A stretch of 11,822 nt of DNA from an uncultured Bacteroidales bacterium (GCA_937884015.1 CALGBV010000369.1:1-11822), one strand, 5' to 3'; numbered from the stretch's first letter, positions 1 to 6,885 are shown. The notes: generated by a model not told the origin, from the sequence alone. Numbers and translations are program-made.

Positions 1-694
1 TGCCCATAGGCGCATACATCTTATGGCCCGAAAAGACATAGAAATCGCAATCCATGTCCTGCACATCAATGGGCAGATGCGCCATCGACTGCGCGCCATC
101 AACGACAACCGGAATACCGTATTGATGCGCCACGGCAATCATTTCCTTCACCGGATTGATGGTTCCCAAGGTATTGGAAATATGCGCAATGGAAACGACT
201 TTCGGTTGCTTTTTCAGCAAATCCTGATAAGCGTTCAGATCCAGGACACCATTTTCGTCCATCGGGACGACCAACAGTTCGCCATGATGCCGCTGAATCA
301 TCTGCTGCCAAGGCACAAGGTTGGAATGATGTTCCATCGCGGTAACCAGCACCTTGTCGCCTTCTTCGATGAACAGATGTTCAAACGAAGTCGCCAAAAG
401 GTTCAGCGATTCGGTCGTTCCCCTTGTGAAAACAATTTCGTGCGCTTCGGGCGCATTGATGAACCTGGCCACGGTGATGCGGGCGTTTTCGTAAGCCTCG
501 GTCGCCTTTTGGCTCAGATAATGCACGCCACGGTGAATATTGCAGTTTTCATTCAGGTAATAGTCGCGCTCGCGCTCGATGACGCAAAGCGGCTTCTGCG
601 TGGTGGCTGCATTGTCGAAATACACCAATGGCTTGCCGTAGACCTGCTGGTTCAGAACGGGAAACTGCTGGCGAATGGATTGAACATCAAACAT
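1..694 (-). CDS. sufS: SufS cysteine desulfurase, 3' end cut by window edge
   Basis: Class II PLP-dependent cysteine desulfurase that takes sulfur from L-cysteine, forms alanine, and passes persulfide to the SUF scaffold; cytosolic. The first 231 residues are in the window, starting MFDVQSIRQQFPVL. Visible family landmarks are YFDNAATTQKP (about 25-35), the PLP-stacking histidine in AMEHHSNLVPW (about 119-129), VDGAQ (198-202) with the aspartate that pairs with the PLP nitrogen, and SGHKMYAPMG (222-231) carrying the Schiff-base lysine K225 (equivalent of E. coli K226). The C-terminal part with the active-site cysteine lies outside, so the SufS rather than IscS assignment rests on the SGHK-MYAP form and the suf context. 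It is the fourth gene of the operon, 51 bp after sufD. The start is the ATG at 692-694; no strong ribosome binding site is seen. Confidence 0.95.
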   Translation of the reverse strand, partial: MFDVQSIRQQFPVLNQQVYGKPLVYFDNAATTQKPLCVIERERDYYLNENCNIHRGVHYLSQKATEAYENARITVARFINAPEAHEIVFTRGTTESLNLLATSFEHLFIEEGDKVLVTAMEHHSNLVPWQQMIQRHHGELLVVPMDENGVLDLNAYQDLLKKQPKVVSIAHISNTLGTINPVKEMIAVAHQYGIPVVVDGAQSMAHLPIDVQDMDCDFYVFSGHKMYAPMG

Positions 695-718
695 AATTGT
701 CAGATTTATATGATATTA

Positions 719-742
719 AGAGACGCGATGAATCGCGTCTCT
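719..742. repeat. Perfect 10-bp GC-rich palindrome between sufD and sufS
   Basis: Arms AGAGACGCGA (719-728) and TCGCGTCTCT (733-742) are exact reverse complements around a TGAA loop. It occupies about half of the 51-bp sufD-sufS gap. Neither side is followed by a T run, so it is a poor intrinsic terminator; a transcribed hairpin could reduce read-through into sufS or stabilise the upstream mRNA. From memory, near-identical GTAGAGACGCGAT-type palindromes are dispersed in some Bacteroidetes and cyanobacterial genomes, so a REP-like mobile repeat is possible (inference). Confidence 0.8.
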
Positions 743-745
743 ACA

Positions 746-1570
746 TTAGATTTTTGAATAATCGATGTCGAAATTATATTCTTTCGGGTGACTACAACGC
801 AAGATGCAATTTTCGCAACTCGATAATTCGCCACGCAAACGGCGCTTAATCATGTCGTCGATGTGAATGCGCAAATCCTCAATGGCGATATGGTTGCTGA
901 TTTCAGCGGCAAAGGCGTACATCAGCAACATTCTTGCATCTTTCTTGCTGATGCCACGCTGCTGCATGTAGAACATGGCTTCTTGGTCCAATTGCCCCGT
1001 TGATGTGCCATGCGAGCATTTCACGTCGTCGGCATAAATCTCCAGGAAAGGCTGGGAATTGATTTTTGCCGTCGAAGTGAGGATGATATTGCTGTTGTTT
1101 TGCTGGGCATCCGTCTTTTGTGCATCTTTCGCGACATAAACATGACCATTGAAAACAGCCGAAGCCTCATCATCCACAATGCCCTTGAACTTGGTGAAAC
1201 TCGAGCAGTGCGGCACATTGTGATTGACTTTCAGATTATTCTCGACATGCTGCTTCCTATCGGTCAGATAAAGGCCATAGACATTCGTTTCGCAGCCTTC
1301 GCCATCAATGTTGATGGTGATGTTGTTGCGCAAATCGCCGCCATTGAAAGAAATGACCACGATATGCACACGGCTATCTCTCAATTGCTTGATATTGAAA
1401 TTCTGGGTCAGGGCAGCATCGTCATCGAGGTTCTGGATGCGATACATTTCGAAGGAAGCGTTTTCGCCAACGACAATTTCGTAATCCTTGTTGCCTGCAA
1501 AATGCTCCTTGTCATCGTATTCGACGACCTGCAGTTTCTGACCTTTTTCTATTACAGTCCTGCTTTCCAT
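746..1570 (-). CDS. sufD: SufD, Fe-S scaffold subunit, short form lacking the N-terminal region
   Basis: Partner of SufB and SufC in the SufBC2D scaffold on which Fe-S clusters are built; cytosolic. The 274 residues match the central beta-helix and C-terminal part of SufD: FKGIVDDEASAVFNGHVYV (about 128-146), and YADDVKCSHGTSTGQLD (about 179-195) with the conserved histidine H187 (corresponding to E. coli H360, which lies at the SufB-SufD interface). Usual SufD proteins are about 420-450 residues with an N-terminal helical region; that part is absent. The ATG follows the sufC stop after a single base, so the missing segment cannot be recovered by choosing an earlier start. The tail has a C-x2-C-x3-C-x-H cluster (C252, C255, C259, H261). 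The reading frame is intact and conserved to the end, so it may well be functional, though truncation is possible. Confidence 0.9.
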   Translation of the reverse strand: MESRTVIEKGQKLQVVEYDDKEHFAGNKDYEIVVGENASFEMYRIQNLDDDAALTQNFNIKQLRDSRVHIVVISFNGGDLRNNITINIDGEGCETNVYGLYLTDRKQHVENNLKVNHNVPHCSSFTKFKGIVDDEASAVFNGHVYVAKDAQKTDAQQNNSNIILTSTAKINSQPFLEIYADDVKCSHGTSTGQLDQEAMFYMQQRGISKKDARMLLMYAFAAEISNHIAIEDLRIHIDDMIKRRLRGELSSCENCILRCSHPKEYNFDIDYSKI

Positions 1571-1571
1571 C

Positions 1572-2318
1572 TTACTGATCCTTTAACCATTCGTAGCCCT
1601 TCTCTTCCAGTTCAAGAGCGAGGTTTTTGCCGCCCGACTTGACAACCCGGCCATCATACATGACATGCACGAAATCAGGCACGATGTAATCGAGCAACCG
1701 CTGATAGTGGGTGATGACAACGAACGCATTATCAGGACGATGCAACTGATTGACGCCATTAGCCACAATGCGCAAGGCATCAATATCGAGACCTGAATCG
1801 GTTTCGTCGAGAATGGCAAGACTTGGCTCTAACATGGCCATCTGGAAGATTTCGTTCTTCTTCTTTTCGCCACCCGAAAAACCTACGTTGACGAAACGGT
1901 TTTGCAGCTTTTCGGTGATTTCAACCATGGCCTGCTTTTCCTTCATCATCTTCATGAATTCCATGGTCGACAAGGCCGGCTGACCGTTGTATTCGCGCTT
2001 TGCGTTGACGGCAGTACGCATGAAATTCTGAATGCTCACGCCCGGAATCTCAACCGGATACTGAAAACTCAGGAAAATGCCCATGTTGGCACGCTCGTCA
2101 GGAGCCATGCCGACGATGTTTTTACCTTTGTACCAGATTTCGCCTTCGGTGATTTCGTAACCTTCACGGCCCGTGATGGCAGCCGCCAAAGTGCTCTTGC
2201 CCGTTCCGTTAGGACCCATGATGGCATGGACTTCGCCTTCGTTGACGCCTAAATTCAGTCCCTTTAATATTTCCTTGCCCCCTACTGAGACATGCAGATT
2301 TTTGATATTCAGTAACAT
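1572..2318 (-). CDS. sufC: SufC, ABC-type ATPase of the SUF complex
   Basis: Soluble ABC ATPase that drives conformational change in the SufBC2D scaffold; not a transporter. The 248-residue length is normal for the family. Motifs in order: Walker A GPNGTGKST (35-43), the Q-loop region with FQYPVEIPGVS (85-95), the SufC-type signature SGGEKKKNE (148-156), Walker B with catalytic glutamate LAILDETDSGLDID (167-180), and the H-loop histidine in VVITHY (H204). The SGGEKKKNE signature and DETDSGLD are diagnostic for SufC against other ABC proteins. It lies between sufB (55 bp upstream) and sufD (1 bp downstream), so translation of sufD is probably coupled. Start is the ATG at 2316-2318. Confidence 0.97.
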   Translation of the reverse strand: MLLNIKNLHVSVGGKEILKGLNLGVNEGEVHAIMGPNGTGKSTLAAAITGREGYEITEGEIWYKGKNIVGMAPDERANMGIFLSFQYPVEIPGVSIQNFMRTAVNAKREYNGQPALSTMEFMKMMKEKQAMVEITEKLQNRFVNVGFSGGEKKKNEIFQMAMLEPSLAILDETDSGLDIDALRIVANGVNQLHRPDNAFVVITHYQRLLDYIVPDFVHVMYDGRVVKSGGKNLALELEEKGYEWLKDQ

Positions 2319-2321
2319 ATA

Positions 2322-2369
2322 TTGTTTAGTGTTTATTCGTTTAATTGTTTATTTGTTTGGCTTTCCAAA
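2322..2369. repeat. AT-rich sufB-sufC spacer with imperfect duplication and weak hairpin
   Basis: The 55-bp gap holds two loosely similar 16-bp units (2322-2337 and 2338-2353), both ending GTTTATT, and a short stem TTTGG-CTTT-CCAAA at 2356-2369. The similarity is only partial and the stem is 5 bp, so this may be simple AT-rich drift. No second promoter with a convincing TAnnTTTG box was seen on the minus strand here. Confidence 0.3.
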
Positions 2370-2373
2370 TTGA

Positions 2374-3825
2374 TTATCCGACGCTACCCTCCAAAGTAAT
2401 CGACAGCAGTTTTTGAGCTTCGACAGCAAATTCCATCGGCAATTTGTTCAACACATCCTTTGCATAACCATTGACAATGAGGCTGATTGCCTTTTCCGTC
2501 GGAATGCCGCGCTGCTGGCAATAGAAGAGCTGGTCTTCCGAAATCTTCGAAGTCGTAGCCTCGTGTTCCAAAATGCTGGAATCGTTGCCACACTGCACGT
2601 ATGGCCAAGTGTGCGCACCGCATTTATCGCCCAAAAGCAAGGAATCGCATTGGGAATAATTGCGCGAGTTGACGGCTTTTGGCGCCACTTTCACCAAACC
2701 GCGGTAGCTGTTCTGGCTGTAACCTGCCGAAATGCCTTTTGAAATAATCGTGCTGCGCGTGTTTTTGCCCAAATGAATCATCTTGGTGCCCGTATCGGCC
2801 TGCTGATAATTGTTGGTTACGGCAACCGAATAGAACTCACCGATTGAATTGTCGCCCATCAGTACACAACCCGGATATTTCCAAGTGATGGCAGAACCCG
2901 TTTCGACTTGCGTCCACGAAATTTTGGAGCGGTCGCCACGGCAAAGTCCGCGCTTCGTGACCAAATTGTAGACACCGCCCTTGCCGTTCTTATCGCCCGG
3001 ATACCAGTTCTGCACAGTGGAATATTTCACTTCGGCATCGGTCTCGGCAATGATTTCGACAATAGCAGCATGAAGCTGGTTTTCATCGCGTTGCGGAGCC
3101 GGACAACCTTCCATATAACTCACGTATGCGCCTTCGTCAGCGACAATCAGCGTGCGCTCGAACTGACCCGTATTGGCCGCATTGATGCGGAAATAAGTGG
3201 AAAGTTCCAGCGGGCAATGCACACCTTTAGGAATATAGCAGAACGAGCCATCGCTGAAAACGGCAGAGTTCAGGGCGGCAAAGAAATTATCGGTATAAGG
3301 CACAACCTTGCCCAGATATTTCTTCACCAAATCGGGGTATTGCTTGACGGCCTCGCTGAACGACATGAAGATGACACCATGCTTCGACAAAGTTTCCTGG
3401 AATGTCGTCTTCACCGAAGTGCTGTCCATAACGGCATCGACGGCCACGCCCGAAAGCTTTTTCTGCTCGTCCAGCGAAATGCCCAACTTATCGAAAGTTG
3501 CCAGCAATTCAGGGTCGACTTCATCGAGACTCTGTTTTTCCTTGCGTTTGCGTGGGGCAGCATAATAAATAATGTCCTGATAATCAATTTCAGGCAAATC
3601 CAAATGGCCCCAATTGGGTTGCTTCAGGGTTTGCCAATGGCGGAATGCTTTCAGGCGGAATTCCAACAGCCATTCCGGCTCTTCCTTTTTCGCCGAAATC
3701 AGCCGGACGATGTCTTCGTTCAGGCCTTTCGGGACGAAATCGGTCTCAATATCAGTCACAAAACCAAATTCATAGTCCTTGTTCGTGACCTCGGTAATGA
3801 TATTATCTTTTGGATTTGACTCCAT
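2374..3825 (-). CDS. sufB: SufB, Fe-S cluster assembly scaffold subunit
   Basis: Core scaffold subunit of SufBC2D that accepts sulfur and on which the nascent Fe-S cluster forms; cytosolic. At 483 residues it is full length (E. coli about 495). The C-terminal half is very close to the textbook protein: NSRNYSQCDSLLLGDKCGAH contains C393, aligning with E. coli C405 (the sulfur acceptor), and LEHEATTSKI contains E422, aligning with E434; both were placed by counting back from the common C-terminus. The protein ends in LEGSVG as in other SufB. The N-terminal helical region is present (WLLEFRLKAFRHW, about 53-65), which contrasts with the short SufD of the same operon. First gene of the operon; start ATG at 3823-3825, about 35 bp below a good -7 box. 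Confidence 0.97.
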   Translation of the reverse strand: MESNPKDNIITEVTNKDYEFGFVTDIETDFVPKGLNEDIVRLISAKKEEPEWLLEFRLKAFRHWQTLKQPNWGHLDLPEIDYQDIIYYAAPRKRKEKQSLDEVDPELLATFDKLGISLDEQKKLSGVAVDAVMDSTSVKTTFQETLSKHGVIFMSFSEAVKQYPDLVKKYLGKVVPYTDNFFAALNSAVFSDGSFCYIPKGVHCPLELSTYFRINAANTGQFERTLIVADEGAYVSYMEGCPAPQRDENQLHAAIVEIIAETDAEVKYSTVQNWYPGDKNGKGGVYNLVTKRGLCRGDRSKISWTQVETGSAITWKYPGCVLMGDNSIGEFYSVAVTNNYQQADTGTKMIHLGKNTRSTIISKGISAGYSQNSYRGLVKVAPKAVNSRNYSQCDSLLLGDKCGAHTWPYVQCGNDSSILEHEATTSKISEDQLFYCQQRGIPTEKAISLIVNGYAKDVLNKLPMEFAVEAQKLLSITLEGSVG

Positions 3826-3860
3826 AATGTCTTAATTAAGAAAGATTTTAAATTAGGCGG

Positions 3861-3868
3861 CAAAGATA
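3861..3868 (-). promoter_or_regulatory. -7 element of the suf operon promoter
   Basis: On the minus strand this reads TATCTTTG, matching the Bacteroidetes TAnnTTTG -7 consensus. The implied transcript start is near 3854, giving a leader of about 28 nt before sufB. A clear TTG-type -33 element at the usual spacing was not found. I see no obvious IscR- or Fur-like palindrome, so regulation by iron or oxidative stress cannot be claimed. Confidence 0.55.
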
Positions 3869-4042
3869 CGAAATAAAGCAGTGCAGACTGCCATTAGGTG
3901 ACTTTTTTTCAATGAGATGGTCGTCCTATTGAACCATGCGTCTTCACTTCCCCACACACAAAACAATAACATTGACACAATCCTAAAAGTTCACGGAGAA
4001 ATTGAAAACACACCTGAAAAAAATTCCGATTTTATTCATTAT
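3869..4042. other. Divergent intergenic region between suf and the first ATPase gene
   Basis: AT-rich spacer upstream of the suf promoter and the operator-like cluster of the plus-strand ATPase. No convincing gene, RNA or strong hairpin is seen. A 75-codon minus-strand reading frame across 3983-4210 overlaps the ATPase start and its promoter and shows no protein-like features. Confidence 0.5.
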
Positions 4043-4053
4043 TTTATCTGTAT

Positions 4054-4106
4054 TGGATAAAAAATGGCAATTTTTATCCAGTACAAGTTGTTTTTTTGGA
4101 TAAAAA
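4054..4106. repeat. TGGATAAAAA operator-like cluster over the ATPase promoter
   Basis: The 10-mer TGGATAAAAA occurs on the plus strand at 4054-4063 and 4097-4106, and inverted (TTTTTATCCA) at 4071-4080. The first and inverted copies form a perfect 10-bp inverted repeat around a 7-bp spacer, 27 bp overall. The TGGATA core also appears inverted at 4134-4139, touching the start codon. Core centres at about 4056, 4077 and 4099 are 21-22 bp apart, close to two helical turns. The copy at 4097-4106 lies between the -33 and -7 boxes, the expected position for a repressor site. The binding protein is unknown. Confidence 0.7.
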
Positions 4107-4118
4107 CGCCTATTTTTG
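4088..4118 (+). promoter_or_regulatory. Bacteroidetes-type promoter of the first DUF4143 ATPase
   Basis: TTG at 4088-4090 and TATTTTTG at 4111-4118 are separated by 20 bp, fitting the Bacteroidetes -33/-7 arrangement (TTTG-N19-21-TAnnTTTG). Transcription would begin near 4125, leaving about 14 nt before the ATG at 4139. This rules against the upstream in-frame ATG at 4064, which lies inside the operator palindrome and before the promoter. Confidence 0.7.
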
Positions 4119-4138
4119 CAGCAGAAAAAAATGTATCC

Positions 4139-5383
4139 ATGAAAGACATCATACAGAGCCAGAGAAAAGAGCGTGACGAATTGCTTGGCCGTCCATATTT
4201 GGAGCGGCACACCAAATATAATAAAGCGGAATTATTGTCCAATCCGCTCATCAAGTTCATCAGTGGACCGCGACGTGTAGGCAAATCAACATATGCGCTG
4301 TTGCTGCTTAGGGGAAGGAATTTCGCTTACCTGAATTTCGACGACCAGCTCTTATTGAGTCGTTGGAATGAAGATTTAGTTATGCGCCTGCTCGATGATG
4401 TGTATCCTGATTATGAATACCTTATGCTCGATGAAGTGCAAAATCTGCCTGAGTGGGATTTGTGGGTGTCAAAACTTTACAGGAGGGGCAAAAACCTCAT
4501 CATCACTGGAAGCAACGCCAATATGCTCAGCAGCGAAATGGCCACAGTGCTTACGGGACGCTATTTGTCGGTAGAAATGCTACCGTTCAGTCTTGAAGAG
4601 GCCTTTTCCTTTCATAATATTGACATTCAACATACTAATAACGAAACCCAAAACGAAGTATCGGCATTATTGGACGATTACTTGCGCAATGGCGGTTTCC
4701 CGGAAACGTTATTCGCGCGTAGTATCACGCAGAACTATCTTGCCGCTTTATTTGATTCCATTTTGCTGAAAGACATTGCAAAGCGCCACAATGTGCGCAA
4801 GACCACTGAACTTTACAACCTCGCTTATTTTTTGCTTGCAAATTTCTGCAATCCTTTGTCAGCCAACGGCTTGACAGAAGAATTAAACATATCGAGCGTC
4901 ACCACCACCCAAAAATTCTGCCAATACTTGACCGAACCTTTCCTGTTTTACTTCTTGCCGCGCTTCAACAACAAATTGAAACTGATGCAGAAAGCCGACA
5001 AAAAACTCTATGTCGTAGACAATGGCTTCGTCAATTCTTCGGCATTTAACTTGAGTGAAAACCTTGGAAGATTACTTGAAAACCAAGTGTTTGTTGAATT
5101 GCTTCGACGTGGATACAAACCCGGACAAACTTTATTTTATTACCATTCGGCAAATGACAAGGAAACCGATTTCGTTATACGAAAAGGGACGAAAGTAGAA
5201 AGTCTCATCCAGGTTTGCTACAGCCTTGAATCAGAACGCACACGCAAGCGCGAGGTGGATTCGATAGTGGATTGCGCCAAGGAACTCCATTGCGACGACC
5301 TTGTTATCGTTACCAAAAACGAAGAAGACATTGTGGAAAAAGGAGGTCGCACCATCCGTGTTGTGCCGATTGTAAAGTTTTAA
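4139..5383 (+). CDS. AAA ATPase, AAA_14/DUF4143 family (first of a tail-to-tail pair)
   Basis: Predicted cytosolic P-loop ATPase of 414 residues; the cellular role of this widespread prokaryotic family is not established. Motifs: Walker A GPRRVGKST (43-51), Walker B YLMLDEVQNLPEW (94-106), sensor-like ITGSNANML (122-130), GRYLSVEMLPFSLEEAF (140-156), and DDYLRNGGFPE, typical of the family, after the ATPase core. The C-terminal DUF4143 part has a PD-(D/E)xK nuclease-like pattern, ETDFVIRKG (342-350) followed by LIQVCYS (356-362). Glutamine stands where the second ATPase has E in IEVKS, so nuclease chemistry is doubtful. The start was chosen at the second in-frame ATG because a promoter lies just before it; an earlier ATG at 4064 would add 25 residues. 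Its 3' end is 13 bp from the opposing ATPase gene. Confidence 0.88.
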   Translation: MKDIIQSQRKERDELLGRPYLERHTKYNKAELLSNPLIKFISGPRRVGKSTYALLLLRGRNFAYLNFDDQLLLSRWNEDLVMRLLDDVYPDYEYLMLDEVQNLPEWDLWVSKLYRRGKNLIITGSNANMLSSEMATVLTGRYLSVEMLPFSLEEAFSFHNIDIQHTNNETQNEVSALLDDYLRNGGFPETLFARSITQNYLAALFDSILLKDIAKRHNVRKTTELYNLAYFLLANFCNPLSANGLTEELNISSVTTTQKFCQYLTEPFLFYFLPRFNNKLKLMQKADKKLYVVDNGFVNSSAFNLSENLGRLLENQVFVELLRRGYKPGQTLFYYHSANDKETDFVIRKGTKVESLIQVCYSLESERTRKREVDSIVDCAKELHCDDLVIVTKNEEDIVEKGGRTIRVVPIVKF

Positions 5384-5396
5384 TGAAAAAAATCTG

Positions 5397-6752
5397 CTAC
5401 AGGCAAAACGACATATAAGGCGGCAGACATATAACGTTTTCACGCTGCAAAAAGTTCTTTGGATGAATGACAAAATTATCTCCCACACGCTCGTGGAATT
5501 TCTCCGCGAACCGTTCCAATGAAGTGATCGAATAATTTTCCGTCGACTTTACTTCAATAGGGAAAACCCTGTATTTCAGTCTGCTGTTGTTCGAAAGGAG
5601 AAAGTCAATTTCTATGTCGTTGCGGTGCTTTGTTTCGTTGTAGTGAGTGTAGAAATACAGCTTGTGCCCAGCTGCAACCAACATTTGCGCAATGACATTT
5701 TCGTACAACATCCCTTCGTTGAGCGACAACTTTCCATGCAGGATTTCACGGTACAGTTCGCCATCGGAAACATCGTTTTCGCTGAAAGCATGGCTGACCA
5801 AAAGCCCCGTATCGCCCATATAGCATTTTACGTAGGTGCGGTCTTCGTTGATGGAAAGCCCAACATTAGGATCGGAACAATTGAAACACACGTTAGCCAT
5901 CATCGAATCGGCAATCCAGAAGAAAGTATCTTCGTATTGCATTATGTCGGAACCTTTCACTATCTTATTGAAAACCACCCTTTTTTCATGTTTTGAGAGC
6001 AAACCCGGAATCTGATCATAGATGGCCAGCACCTTCGAGCGGTATTGGTTCCCGATTTTCATAATGTCCTCCCGATAAAGCCGCAAAATGTCACGCTTTT
6101 CTTCATCGCACGCAGTGAAATCCCTGCCGTTGTCCAAATAGACTGACAATGGCTTGGGCATTCCACCAACAAGCATGTATTGGCGGAAAAGCAACATGGC
6201 CTTTCGATGCAAATCGGCGGTCAAAGGACGCTTCTTCTCAAAGCACAATTTAATGTAATCAACGAGCTGTTCTTCACCGAAAGCCCAACAGAATTCCTCA
6301 AAATCAAGCGGATACATCCTTATGCAACGTTCTTCCGAAGGAATCACGATGCCGGCGACATTCTCATGGATGGAAATCAACGAACCGGTTTCAATATAGT
6401 CGTAGCGGCCATCCTTAACCAAATACTTCACTGCCTCACGCGCACGCGGATACTTCTGGACTTCATCAAAAATGATAAGCGACTCTCTTTCGTACAACTT
6501 CACCTTGAACTCACTGGAAATGAGCATGAAAAAAGTGTCAAGATCGTTGAGATTATGCTCAAAGGCCTCTTTTACGGCATCGCGAGCCTCTGTGAAATCG
6601 ATGAGAATGTATGTTTTGTACTCGTTTTTAGCGAACTCTTCAACGATGGTTGACTTGCCAATTCGCCTCGCTCCCTCGATGAGCAAAGCCTTCTGTCCGC
6701 CAGTTCTTTTCCATTCCAAGAACTTTTGATATGCTTTTCTTTTGAATATCAT
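5397..6752 (-). CDS. AAA ATPase, AAA_14/DUF4143 family (second of the pair)
   Basis: Predicted cytosolic P-loop ATPase of 451 residues, function unknown. Motifs: Walker A GARRIGKST (27-35), Walker B SLIIFDEVQKYPRAREAVKY (91-110), ETGSLIS (121-127), RMYPLDFEEFCWAF (145-158), and QYMLVGGMPKPL, the family's conserved G-G-x-P segment. The C-terminal DUF4143 half carries EIDFLLS (381-387) and FPIEVKSTENYS (397-408), the full D...ExK pattern of a PD-(D/E)xK fold. It is clearly diverged from the plus-strand ATPase (different N-terminus, length and C-terminal motif), so the pair is not a recent duplication. It converges on that gene with only 13 bp between the stop codons, so the two transcripts probably overlap. 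Start ATG at 6750-6752, about 30 nt after a -7 box, with four 13-bp repeats upstream. Confidence 0.9.
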   Translation of the reverse strand: MIFKRKAYQKFLEWKRTGGQKALLIEGARRIGKSTIVEEFAKNEYKTYILIDFTEARDAVKEAFEHNLNDLDTFFMLISSEFKVKLYERESLIIFDEVQKYPRAREAVKYLVKDGRYDYIETGSLISIHENVAGIVIPSEERCIRMYPLDFEEFCWAFGEEQLVDYIKLCFEKKRPLTADLHRKAMLLFRQYMLVGGMPKPLSVYLDNGRDFTACDEEKRDILRLYREDIMKIGNQYRSKVLAIYDQIPGLLSKHEKRVVFNKIVKGSDIMQYEDTFFWIADSMMANVCFNCSDPNVGLSINEDRTYVKCYMGDTGLLVSHAFSENDVSDGELYREILHGKLSLNEGMLYENVIAQMLVAAGHKLYFYTHYNETKHRNDIEIDFLLSNNSRLKYRVFPIEVKSTENYSITSLERFAEKFHERVGDNFVIHPKNFLQRENVICLPPYMSFCL

Positions 6753-6770
6753 TGTTTTAAAATCTTATTT

Positions 6771-6885
6771 CCGATAGTACGCAGGTGCAAAAATATATAT
6801 TTTTCCGATAGTGCGCACAGTTTAAACAATTATTTTTCCCGATAGTGCGCAGATATTAACATGTCTAAAAATCCGATAGTGCGCA
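6771..6885. repeat. Four 13-bp repeats CCGATAGTGCGCA at an exact 34-bp period
   Basis: Copies start at 6771, 6805, 6839 and 6873. The last three are identical CCGATAGTGCGCA; the first, nearest the gene, reads CCGATAGTACGCA. The three 21-bp spacers are AT-rich and unlike one another. Each repeat contains the palindrome TGCGCA (broken in the first copy). Relative to the minus-strand ATPase promoter, the first copy covers the expected transcript start, the second lies just upstream of the -7 box, and the others extend to about -100. This is best read as a phased operator array; whether it serves only the ATPase or also the divergent PHP gene cannot be told. Confidence 0.85.
6788..6795 (-). promoter_or_regulatory. 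-7 element of the second DUF4143 ATPase
   Basis: On the minus strand it reads TATTTTTG followed by CA, the same octamer as the -7 boxes at 4111 and 6960. It lies in the spacer between the first and second 13-bp repeats. Expected transcript start is near 6781, with a leader of about 30 nt. A consensus -33 TTG at 19-21 bp is not present, which could mean that expression needs help or is weak. Confidence 0.6.

Noticed and set aside
719..742. Rho-independent terminator after sufD
   Set aside because: No T run follows the hairpin on the minus strand, and sufS continues the operon.
23..757. Long plus-strand reading frame opposite sufS
   Set aside because: It is the antisense shadow of the clearly conserved sufS sequence and its translation shows no recognisable family features.
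2908..3819. 303-codon plus-strand reading frame opposite sufB
   Set aside because: Shadow of the sufB codon pattern; the minus-strand protein has all SufB catalytic residues.
4064..4138. N-terminal extension of the first ATPase from an ATG at 4064
   Set aside because: The added 25 codons cross the operator palindrome and the -33/-7 promoter, and their low-complexity translation does not look like protein. The ATG at 4139 is better.
3983..4210. Small minus-strand gene between suf and the first ATPase
   Set aside because: It overlaps the ATPase promoter and 5' end, and its translation is low-complexity.
5262..5277. Further copy of the 13-mer (CGATAGTG then TTGCGCC) within the first ATPase gene
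   Set aside because: It is interrupted by extra bases, lies in coding sequence for DSIVDCAKEL and is off the 34-bp period; chance similarity is likely.
6771..6885. CRISPR array (regular repeats and equal spacers)
   Set aside because: The repeat is only 13 bp and the spacer 21 bp, below CRISPR sizes, and no cas gene is present. Position over a promoter favours an operator array.
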